Below, in pieces: positions 49,891 through 61,955 of a DNA stretch of 64,000 nt (its first letter is position 1; each line of letters opens with the position of its first letter). The stretch is from NCBI GenBank assembly GCA_030024085.1, contig JASEJE010000009.1:1-64000 (forward strand), written 5' to 3'. Made by a program: the position numbers and the translations under genes. The DNA comes from Bacillota bacterium. Lineage in GTDB: Bacteria; Bacillota; SHA-98; UBA4971. Under the pieces are notes generated by a model that was not told the DNA's origin, made no database searches, and worked only from the letters and a program-made list of their open reading frames with translations.

Positions 49891-50020
49891 TAAGGATGCA
49901 GGAGACTGTTGATTTCCTCCACTTTATGGCAACGCAGCTCGGTGGAATCCCGGAAAACGGTTGCCGTCCACGGCCAAACTGGTAGCTACTAGGGAAAATC
50001 AACAGTCTCATGCAGAATGC
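49886..50020. repeat. Second palindromic repeat sharing the CTAAG end of the first
   Basis: CTAAGTAAGGATGCAGGAGACTGTTGATTTCC ... GGGAAAATCAACAGTCTCATGCA; partial copy at 15357-15400 (gagaaatcaacggtctcatgaaaccttacttag). Confidence 0.75.
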
Positions 50021-50123
50021 TCTCGACTTTGGGAGGGGCTCGCGGTGACTCAAAAGGAAAGAGTGCCACACCGCGAGCCCTGTAGCTGCGACAAAACCCG
50101 GAGGAATTAGCGAATCCTCACCT

Positions 50124-50828
50124 AGGACTGCTCTGTCAGATACGAAATGCCATCCGGTTTGGCGGGCCTGGCGAGCTTATCTGGCAGGGCGACCCCTGGC
50201 CCTGGTGGCCCTTGACCGTGCAGTTCCCAGGAAACCCGTGATGTACGGAACGGGTGCCGCAGAAAGAGTGATGTACGTCAGCAGTCGGTTTCTATGCGTG
50301 ACGCAGGGAACGGGTAAGGCCGGGACCGGTGATGTACATCAGCGGATGGCTCTCAATGATGACGTAGGGAACGGCTCAGGAGGAACCCGTGATGTACGTC
50401 ACTGGTCCCGCTTCGACGAGTGACGTATGGAACGATTCATGGAGAACCCGTGATGCAGGGAACGGGTAAGGCGGCAACAATGATGTACGTCACCGATTGG
50501 CTCCCGATGCGTGACGTATGGAACGGGAAGAGCCTGACGAGTGACGTGCGTCATCCTTCCCCTTGCATGTGTGATGTAGGGAACGGGTAAAGCCCGGACC
50601 AGTGATGTACATCAGGGGATGGTTCTCAAGCGTGACGCAGGGAACGGTTGAGGAGCGACCCGTGACGTACGTCACCCGTCGGCTCAAGTGACGGTGCTAT
50701 TGTGCTACGTATGCATCCCTTGGCAAGACTGCGCTGTCAAAGGCCACCAGAGCAAGGACTTGGTCCATCAAATGGGCTTGCCAGACCCGCCGAATTGGAT
50801 AGCATTACGCATCTGGTAAAGTAGTATT
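50124..50828. mobile_element. ORF-less element with ~50-bp imperfect terminal inverted repeats and phased palindrome array (copy 2)
   Basis: Left AGGACTGCTCTGTCAGATACGAAATGCCATCCGGTTTGGCGGGCCTGGCGAGC vs rc right AATACTACTTTACCAGATGCGTAATGCTATCCAATTCGGCGGGTCTGGCAAGC; TGA-motif starts at 50239, 50269, 50299, 50330, 50360, 50390, 50421, 50451, 50481, 50512, 50542, 50572, 50603, 50633, 50663. Confidence 0.85.
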
Positions 50829-51183
50829 AGCACGTGGAGGGAAAGCAGGCACAGGCGAGCAAGTTCGGGCAGCAAGTTCAAGTACGCGGCTGACGCAGCG
50901 CCGCCTGCCGGACGGATGAGGGGTCAGGCGCGTCTGGGGCTCGGGGAGGACGTTTTCCATGAGGCCTTTCATCGATTACAGCCAGCCGTTTGCGTCGCGT
51001 CGCAGCCCGGTCATGGGACGCCGGGGGGGCGGCGGCCAGCTCATCTGGCGCGACTCCGACACCGGCGTGTTCATCTGCGGCTCCGAGCCTCGCAAAGACG
51101 GGTTGGCCGTGGCGTGGTAAGCAAGGAGGGGCGCGCCGTGAGGGGCTGACGCGCCCGCCCGCGCGCCGGCACCTGGTCATAGA

Positions 51184-51415
51184 TTGACGAGGCGTCCCGG
51201 GCCGACTGGCTGGAAAGTGGTCACTTTTCGCGGCGCAGGTCGCGGGTTGGTCGCAGGGCGGCCAGCCTCAGCGAGCGACTGGCTGAAAATCAGCCACTTC
51301 GTCGGGGCAACTGGACGCGGAATGACCAGTCTGACCCACGGGCGCCGCAGCGTGGCCGCGGAGTGGCCGCTCTTGCCCGCGGACGTCAGCGACTGGCCAC
51401 GAAATGGCACACCTG
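51184..51415. repeat. Degenerate repeats around a CGACTGGC motif, some hairpin-forming
   Basis: gactggctggaaagtggtcactt, gcgactggctgaaaatcagccactt, gcgactggccacgaaatggcacacc. Confidence 0.45.
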
Positions 51416-51539
51416 GTTCATCCTACCTCCTACCTCCCACCTTGCACCTTGCACCTTGCGCCTTGCACCTCGCATGTCGGATGTCGCACCTCGCATGTCG
51501 CGAAGCGAGCAACAGGGCACTGAAAGTTTATGCACACCA

Positions 51540-51567
51540 TTGACTTTCACATGCTCCTGTCTATAAT
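51540..51567 (+). promoter_or_regulatory. Sigma70-type promoter of carAB
   Basis: TTGACT-16 bp-TATAAT upstream of carA. Confidence 0.75.
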
Positions 51568-51585
51568 ACCAGTAAGGGGCCATAA

Positions 51586-51603
51586 TATGCATCACTATGC
51601 ATC
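51586..51603. promoter_or_regulatory. Candidate ArgR-type ARG box
   Basis: TATGCATCACTATGCATC fits the WNTGNATNNNNATNCANW outline, 18 bp after the -10 element. Confidence 0.45.
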
Positions 51604-51776
51604 GCTGTGGCTTGCCTGGCTTATCCCATCGTTTCGTCTTCGGGTAGACGTGCGTGGCAAGTGCGCTCGCGGTGGCGAACGGGGGGAGCGGGAAGACAGC
51701 GTAGGAGCAGCGCAGTGAAGCAGATCGGGCTATGGCAGCAGACGGCGGGTTGACCCGCTGGTGAGGTGGGAGCTAC

Positions 51777-53375
51777 ATGAGGGCCCTGATGGTGCTCGAG
51801 GACGGCTTCTCGCTTGAAGGCAGGGCCTTCGCGGGGAGCGGGGAAGCGTACGGCGAGGTCGTGTTTAACACGAGCATGGCAGGTTACCAGGAGATCATCA
51901 CGGATCCGTCGTACAAAGGCCAGATCGTTTCGTTTACATACCCCCTGATCGGCAACTACGGTGTAAACGAACACGACGTCGAGTCGGAGCGCCCCCAGGT
52001 AGAAGCGCTCATAGTCCGCGAGTACAGCCGCGTCCCCAGCAACTGGAGATCCACCCGCACCCTGCGCGACTACCTGGAGGCCAACGGGGTGCTCGGGATC
52101 GAGGAGGTGGACACCCGCGCTCTCACAAGGCACGTCCGCGAGGTGGGCGCCATGCGCGGGGTCATCTCCACCACGGACCTCGACCGCGAAAGCCTGCTCA
52201 GGAAGGTGCTGTCCCACCCGGGGCTTGTGGGGCGCGACATGGTAAGCCGTGTCACCTGCGCCCGGGAGTACACGTGGAACACCTCCGGCCGCTACCGCGT
52301 GGTCGCCGTGGACTTCGGAATCAAGCGCAGCATCCTGCGGATGCTCGATGGAGCGGGGTGCCAGGTGACCGTCGTGCCGGCCTACACCCCGGCAGAAGAG
52401 ATCCTCGCGAAGGACCCGGACGGCATCTTCCTCTCCAACGGGCCGGGCGATCCCGCCGGGGTCCCTGTGGTGGCTCGGGAGGTTGAGAAGCTCGTAGGGC
52501 AAAAGCCCATCTTCGGGATATGCCTCGGCCACCAGATCCTCGGCCTTGCGCTCGGCCTCTCCACCTTCAAGCTGAAATACGGCCACAGGGGCGCCAACCA
52601 TCCCGTAAAGAATCTCGTTACGGGCAAAGTCGAGATCACTTCCCAGAACCACGGCTTTTGCGTTCAGGCGGCCCTTTCGTCCATCCACGAAATGCCCCTG
52701 GCGGCCGCCGCCGCGTCAGGCGCCGTGCCAGGCATGCCTGGCGTGCCTGGGGTGCCGGCCGTACCCGGCTCGTCCCGCTGGTCCGGCGCACCCGGGCCCG
52801 GCACACCAGTCTGGGGGGCCTCAGCATGGCGCGCAGCCACGGCGGGGCGTGTGGGCACGGCATGGCGCGCAGCCACAGCGGGATGCGCGACCACAGCGGG
52901 GCCCACAAGCACCGCAGGACGCACGGGCACGACGGACGACGGGGCTGGCGCGGCTGGTGCGGCGGGGCTGGGGGCCTCGCGAGGGTCGGCAGGCCGCGCG
53001 GCGGCCCCGCCGTCCGATGTGAACCAGATGGTCTCCCAGCTTGAGCGGACCCAGGCAGCTATTCGCATCACCCACGTCAACCTCAACGACGGCACCCTGG
53101 AAGGCATGGAGGTGCCCGAACTCCTCTGTTTCTCCGTGCAGTATCACCCTGAGGCATCGCCTGGCCCGCACGACTCCCGTTACCTGTTCGGGAAGTTCAT
53201 CAGCATGATGGAGGGGAACCGCGGTGGTGGCGGCCACCAGGTAGCAAGCCCTACCGTCCGCTGGGGGGCCGCACGCACGGCCATCGGCCGGACCACAAGC
53301 GAGGCGATGGGCCGGAGAACGAGCGGCGCCGTCTGCACCGTTTGCCACGCCCGTCCAGGAGTGACGCATGCATAA
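51777..53375 (+). CDS. carA: Carbamoyl-phosphate synthase small subunit with a ~120-residue low-complexity insertion
   Basis: MRALMVLEDGFSLEGRAFAGSGEAYGEVVFNTSMAGYQEIITDPSYKGQIVSFTYPLIGNYG; GICLGHQILGLALG; ITSQNHGFCV; VQYHPEASPGPHD. Confidence 0.95.
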   Translation: MRALMVLEDGFSLEGRAFAGSGEAYGEVVFNTSMAGYQEIITDPSYKGQIVSFTYPLIGNYGVNEHDVESERPQVEALIVREYSRVPSNWRSTRTLRDYLEANGVLGIEEVDTRALTRHVREVGAMRGVISTTDLDRESLLRKVLSHPGLVGRDMVSRVTCAREYTWNTSGRYRVVAVDFGIKRSILRMLDGAGCQVTVVPAYTPAEEILAKDPDGIFLSNGPGDPAGVPVVAREVEKLVGQKPIFGICLGHQILGLALGLSTFKLKYGHRGANHPVKNLVTGKVEITSQNHGFCVQAALSSIHEMPLAAAAASGAVPGMPGVPGVPAVPGSSRWSGAPGPGTPVWGASAWRAATAGRVGTAWRAATAGCATTAGPTSTAGRTGTTDDGAGAAGAAGLGASRGSAGRAAAPPSDVNQMVSQLERTQAAIRITHVNLNDGTLEGMEVPELLCFSVQYHPEASPGPHDSRYLFGKFISMMEGNRGGGGHQVASPTVRWGAARTAIGRTTSEAMGRRTSGAVCTVCHARPGVTHA

Positions 53376-53390
53376 GGAGGACTCGGTCAT

Positions 53391-56891
<3,501 letters not shown>

Positions 56892-56929
56892 CGTTCGGCG
56901 ACATCCCTGAATTCGGAGGTGCCTCCGGG

Positions 56930-57110
56930 TGTTGGTTCAGGGAGCACTGCCGCTTTTCCAGGCGTTACCGGTGCTTGCGCGATGGGGCCGCTCAACTTGG
57001 CCACTCGCCCGCGGGCCAAGTCTTGAGGAGGCACCCCGCTTGGGGCGCGTCCCCTGAGTGAGAGCACCGGTACCTCGCAACGTAGTGAGAGCACCGGTAC
57101 CCCGCAACGT
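56930..57110 (-). repeat. Diverged member of the CTAAG-element structural family
   Basis: gcttttccaggcgttaccggtgcttgcgc...ACTTGGCC-N-GGCCAAGT, CACCCC-GCTT-GGGGCG, gagcaccggtacc; same order of stems as other copies. Confidence 0.65.
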
Positions 57111-57362
57111 AGTGGCAAAGTGCCTGCGACTAATGAAACCATACTGAGCAACTTGTGGGCCACTACCAGACTGGTGCGAACTCGCAAACCTACATTTGCT
57201 ACTGGGTTGCCACTCCTGAGGAGACCCCTCGTAATTTTGAGCACGATAAGAAGGAGTTTCCCGGTCCGCAGAGAACTCTATTATTAAACCTGGCCATAAT
57301 AACTCCCCCAGACGCCCTTCGCGGCCTCCCAGCTCAGTGATGCGTACCAGGACGAGGGATTC

Positions 57363-58664
57363 ATGATAGAAGGGGAGCATATCGTGAGCAAGGTAAGAAT
57401 TCTGCGGCTTATCAAGGAAAACGGACCGGTGTCGCGCGTTCAGCTTCAGCACATGCTCGGTTTGAGTTTCCCTGCGGTGGCGGCAGCGGTCACCGAACTC
57501 CTCAGCGACGGGCTCATCACGCCAGCCGGGACGGTCAGTGGCGGCCTTGGTAGAAAGGCTGAGCTGCTCGAGTTCAATACGCGGAAAGGCCATGTGGTCG
57601 GAATAGACGTCGGCGCCAGGAAGATCCGGCTTGCCGTGGCGAACCTGGCCGGCAACATCCTTCAAAGGGCTGAGATTCCCACGCTTGCGTACGAGGGCGG
57701 TCCCAGGGTTATGGACCGCCTCGTAACGCTTCTTGAGAGCGTCCTTGAGGCCGATAACATCTCCGAGTCAGAACTTTTGGCCGTAGGAGTCGGCGCGCCC
57801 GGCATAAGTGAGGAGAAGACCGAGGTAAACCTCCTGTTTCCCTTCATCCCGTCGTGGGAGGGCGTGCCCATAAGGAGCACTCTGGAGAGGCGCTTCGGCG
57901 TGCCTGTGCTCGTGGAGAACGACGTGGACGTGGCTGTCATCGGCGAGCGAACGTGGGGCGCAGGGCGGGGATGCGACAATCTGGTTTTCGTGAACGTGGC
58001 CGTCGGTGCGGCGGCAGGCATCATCCTCGACGGGAAGCTTCACAGGGGCGCAAGACGGGCTGCTGGCGAGATCGGGTTCATGGTTGTGGACCGGAGCCTG
58101 GTGCGGGACAGCTTCTCAGACCAGGGCGCGCTCGAGGACGCTATCACGGGTCCGGGGATCGTGAGGCGTTTCAAGGCCCGGCTCGGACTCGAGCCGGATC
58201 GGCCTGTACCCCTGCCGACATCGGGCCCACCCTCCGGGCCGGCCGCGGCCCCTGAAGGGGTTCAACTGGAGGTGGCTGACGCCGAGGCTGTGTTCGCTCT
58301 GGCCGGGACCGGCCACCGCGTCGCCCAGGAGGTAATCGATGAAACTGTGAGCTACCTCGCCATGGCCCTCTCCAACCTCATTGCCGTGCTGGACCCTGAG
58401 ATGGTCGTGCTCGGGGGCGGTGTAGGTCTTGCTCTCCACAGCAGTGCAGGGGAGAGGATCGTCGAGTTCATCGCCAGGCACGTCCCCTTTGTGCCGCGCA
58501 TCGTCCCTGCCAAGCTGGGGAACGACGCCGGCGTGTTCGGTGCCATCGCGGTGGCGCTCGAAAAGGCCCAGGAGAGGCTCGAGAGAAGCCTTGCGTCATC
58601 TGCCCCCGCTAGGTCGCAGAGTTGCTCGTGCAGCGCGTCCGGCGCCTCCTCCGGTTCCGATTGA
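57363..58664 (+). CDS. ROK-family transcriptional repressor / sugar kinase-like protein
   Basis: N-terminal wHTH (LIKENGPVSRVQLQHMLGLSFPAVAAAVTELLSDGL) + GIDVGARKIRLAVANLAG, VLVENDVDVAVIGERTWGAGRGCDNLVFVNVAVGAAAGIILDGKL. Confidence 0.92.
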   Translation: MIEGEHIVSKVRILRLIKENGPVSRVQLQHMLGLSFPAVAAAVTELLSDGLITPAGTVSGGLGRKAELLEFNTRKGHVVGIDVGARKIRLAVANLAGNILQRAEIPTLAYEGGPRVMDRLVTLLESVLEADNISESELLAVGVGAPGISEEKTEVNLLFPFIPSWEGVPIRSTLERRFGVPVLVENDVDVAVIGERTWGAGRGCDNLVFVNVAVGAAAGIILDGKLHRGARRAAGEIGFMVVDRSLVRDSFSDQGALEDAITGPGIVRRFKARLGLEPDRPVPLPTSGPPSGPAAAPEGVQLEVADAEAVFALAGTGHRVAQEVIDETVSYLAMALSNLIAVLDPEMVVLGGGVGLALHSSAGERIVEFIARHVPFVPRIVPAKLGNDAGVFGAIAVALEKAQERLERSLASSAPARSQSCSCSASGASSGSD

Positions 58665-58697
58665 TAGTGGGTAGTTGATGGGGGGCAGGAGGCAGCG

Positions 58698-58838
58698 ATG
58701 AAGCCGATGAAGCCAAAGACGAACCGTCGGACCAGCACAAGCACGAAGACGGCCGGAAAGATGAGCAGGATGAGGAAGAAGACGGTAGCGAAGACGGGGG
58801 CGACGACGGGACAGGAGGAAAGGGGGGGGATCTTCTGA
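58698..58838 (+). CDS. Small, very basic 46-aa ORF
   Basis: aggaggcagcg-ATG RBS; MKPMKPKTNRRTSTSTKTAGKMSRMRKKTVAKTGATTGQEERGGIF; below the ORF-track length cutoff. Confidence 0.35.
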   Translation: MKPMKPKTNRRTSTSTKTAGKMSRMRKKTVAKTGATTGQEERGGIF

Positions 58839-59146
58839 GGCATTGTGTTGATCAGGGGTCCGGTGGTTGCGGTTGACTGCGGGCTAAACCAGCTTCGGCC
58901 GGGCATTGATCGAGCTTCGATTGGGGGTTGACCGAGCACATGCATCGGGGGGTTGCTGGGGCGCGCTCAAGCGCCGCTCAAGCGCCGCTCAAGCGCTGCC
59001 CGAGCCCTTACCGAGGGCTGACCGAGGGTTGATCACGGACTGGTTCAGGTATCGGAAAAAGCCGGGTGAGTGCGGACACAGGTGTGCTGTGTGCAACTGA
59101 AAAGCCGACCGCTAGCTCGAAATCCAGAAAAGGAGGTCCCGCTGCA

Positions 59147-60421
59147 ATGAGAACGGCGAGCCTGAAGGCGTTTTTCACGGTGATGCTGACCATTACGCTC
59201 GGTCTCGGGCTATTGGCAGGGACCGTCTCTGCCGGGAAGACGAAGATACAGATCGCCTACTCCGAAGACGTGTCGGGCCACAAGATCAACCTCGAGCTTG
59301 TCAAGGCGTTCGAGGAGAAATACCCGGACATCCAGGTTGAGGCCATCAACATCCCGGAGAAGTACTGGGATAAGCTCCTGACCATGTTTGCCGGCGGCAC
59401 GGCGCCAGATGTGGTGTATATGAACTACATGAACCTTGCCGGCTTCGCTGACAAGGGCGTTCTCGAGGACTTCATGCCGTGGATAGAAAAGAGCCCCGAC
59501 TTCAACCTGCCGGACTTCTTCCCGTCGCTGATAAAGCAGGTTCGCTACAAGGGCGGGCTCTACGAGCTGCCGAAGGACTTCACCACCTCCGTGATCTACT
59601 ATAACAAGGACATGTTTAAGGAAGCGGGCCTCAAGTTCCCCGACGCAAACTGGACGTGGGATGACTTCCGCAACGCCGCGAAGGCGCTTACGAAGGACAA
59701 GGACGGCGACGGCCGCATCGACCAGTATGGGTGGGACGGCCTGTTCGACACATCGCTCAACACGTGCTGGATATGGCAAAACGGCGGCGAGATCATCGAC
59801 AGCGACGGCAAGGCCGTGCTGGATAGCCCCCAGAACATAGAAGCGTACCAGTTCGTCGCAGACCTCATCCTGAAGGATAAGGTCGCGCCGGACGAGGCAA
59901 CCTTCTCGCAGCTGGGCGGGGCGAGCGCCATGTTTGCGTCGGGCCGCCTCGGCATGCGCATCGTCGGTCGCTGGGAGACCCCGACCCTCGCGGCGGTCAA
60001 GGGGATCAACTGGGACGTGGCGCCGCTCCCACGCAAGAAGGCCCGGGGCAACACGATGTTCATAGGAGGCTGGAGCATATACAGCAAGTCTCCCAACAAG
60101 GAGGCCGCGTGGAAACTGGTTCAATTCCTGACCGGCACCGAGGGCCAGAAGCTCAACGCGAAACTGGGCCTCGCAATCCCGTCGCGTAAGTCCATTGCGA
60201 GCACCCCGGTCTTCATGGAGAGCATTCTGCCGCCTGCGAGCAACCAGGTGTTCCTGGACGCCGCCGAGTATGGCCGGGTCCTGCCCATCACCCCGTACTG
60301 GCAGCCGGTGTACCGCGTGCTGAAGGAGGCCTTCTACCAGATCAGGACCGGCAAGAAGACCCCGGCGGAGGCTCTTCACGAAGCGAACGCAAGCATAGCG
60401 AGCGCTCTCAAGGGCGAGTAG
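59147..60421 (+). CDS. ABC transporter sugar-binding protein
   Basis: aaaaggaggt RBS; signal peptide; IQIAYSEDVSGHKINLELVKAFEEKYPDIQVEAINIPEKYWDKLLTMFAGGTAPDVVYMN. Confidence 0.94.
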   Translation: MRTASLKAFFTVMLTITLGLGLLAGTVSAGKTKIQIAYSEDVSGHKINLELVKAFEEKYPDIQVEAINIPEKYWDKLLTMFAGGTAPDVVYMNYMNLAGFADKGVLEDFMPWIEKSPDFNLPDFFPSLIKQVRYKGGLYELPKDFTTSVIYYNKDMFKEAGLKFPDANWTWDDFRNAAKALTKDKDGDGRIDQYGWDGLFDTSLNTCWIWQNGGEIIDSDGKAVLDSPQNIEAYQFVADLILKDKVAPDEATFSQLGGASAMFASGRLGMRIVGRWETPTLAAVKGINWDVAPLPRKKARGNTMFIGGWSIYSKSPNKEAAWKLVQFLTGTEGQKLNAKLGLAIPSRKSIASTPVFMESILPPASNQVFLDAAEYGRVLPITPYWQPVYRVLKEAFYQIRTGKKTPAEALHEANASIASALKGE

Positions 60422-60870
60422 AAGCGCCGTTCGCTCCTACCGTCTGCCGTCCCTGCCCGGCCGCGCCCCACCAGGCCGGCGCGCGCTGCGTAGCCTGAGC
60501 TATCGTGCCGGAGGGGCGCGGAAGGCGCCCGAAGGGCGCACGAACAGCGCGCAAAACACGGGCGAAGGACGTGCGAGCTGCGCGTGCGGCGCCACGGCGC
60601 CAGCTGAAGACGGTTTGCGGGTTCCCCCAGGCGGCGGGACGCGCCTCCTGGGGGAACCTGCGGACCTCTCCGGCCCGGCCTGCCGCCCCGGATCGCCCTG
60701 CCGACCCGGGCCCGGCGCGAGGCCCCAGTCGGTCCAGACAACCGGACCACGCCCGCGCACCCCAGGCTAGGCTGGCGGACCCCGGAGTGCAGCGAAGGTC
60801 GGGTCAGATATCGGGAGCAGGCATCGAGAGCAGGCATCGAGATCGCTTTTTTGCGGGAGGGCGTGGTCGA

Positions 60871-61848
60871 GTGACCTACAGGCGACTGGTGACGAGGACC
60901 GCCGCGAGCCGGGACGAAGGCCAGGGGGAAACGCGGGGAAGGCGCAGCCCCCGCCTGTCCCTCAGAACGCAGGAGGCTATCTGGGGATGGGTGCTCGCCA
61001 TGCCTATCATCCTCGGCATGCTCCTCTGGACGTTAGGCCCGATGGTCGCGTCGGCCATTCTGAGCTTCATGAAGTGGGACCTTCTCACCCCTCCCAAATG
61101 GGTGGGGGTTGCCAACTATGTGAAGATGTTCACGGGCGACCGCCTCTTCTGGCAGGCCGTCAAGGTGACAACCCTCTACGCGCTCTTCAGGGTGCCCCTG
61201 GGTCTTGCCTTCGGCCTCCTGATCGCGCTCCTTATGAACCAGAAGCTGCCGGGCATATACGCTTTCCGGACCATCTACTACCTTCCGTCGGTGCTTTCAG
61301 GCGTGGCGGTGGCCCTCCTGTGGATGTGGATATTCGCTCCAGACTTCGGGCTGCTCAATGTGGTTCTCTGGAAGGTATTCCACATCAAGGGGCCGTCGTG
61401 GCTGTTCTCCGAGACCTGGGCGCTCCCGGCCATGGTCATCATGAGCCTGTGGGGAGTCGGAGGCGGGATGCTGATCTGCCTTGCAGGCCTGCAGGGCATC
61501 CCGACGGAGCTTTATGAGGCCGCCGAGATCGACGGTGCAGGGCCGTTCGCGAAGCTTACCAGGATAACCTTGCCGCTCATGTCGCCGGTCCTCTTCTTCA
61601 ACCTCGTGCAGGGCATCATCTCGGCGCTCCGGGTGTTCACCGAAGCTTACGTCATGACCGGTGGAGGCCCGAACTACGCAACATACTTCTACGGCCTCCA
61701 CATATACACGACGGCGTTCGCCGATTTCAAGATGGGCTACGCGTCGGCCCTCGCGTGGTTTCTGTTCCTCTACATACTTGCGCTGACGCTCCTTGTGTTC
61801 AAGTCGTCGCCTGCCTGGGTGTACTACGAGGGGCGTCCGAGAGCATGA
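60871..61848 (+). CDS. MalF/UgpA-type ABC permease (GTG start)
   Basis: TM segments; ELYEAAEIDGAGPFAKLTRITLPLMSPVLFF. Confidence 0.92.
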   Translation: MTYRRLVTRTAASRDEGQGETRGRRSPRLSLRTQEAIWGWVLAMPIILGMLLWTLGPMVASAILSFMKWDLLTPPKWVGVANYVKMFTGDRLFWQAVKVTTLYALFRVPLGLAFGLLIALLMNQKLPGIYAFRTIYYLPSVLSGVAVALLWMWIFAPDFGLLNVVLWKVFHIKGPSWLFSETWALPAMVIMSLWGVGGGMLICLAGLQGIPTELYEAAEIDGAGPFAKLTRITLPLMSPVLFFNLVQGIISALRVFTEAYVMTGGGPNYATYFYGLHIYTTAFADFKMGYASALAWFLFLYILALTLLVFKSSPAWVYYEGRPRA

Positions 61849-61955
61849 CAGGCGATGGGCGTGCTGCCTCGGTGCTCCATGCCAGGGGATCCATGCTGGC
61901 AGGCTCGATGCGGGGAACGCGATGCGGGGAGGATCGTCTCGAGGGGGTATTCCGT

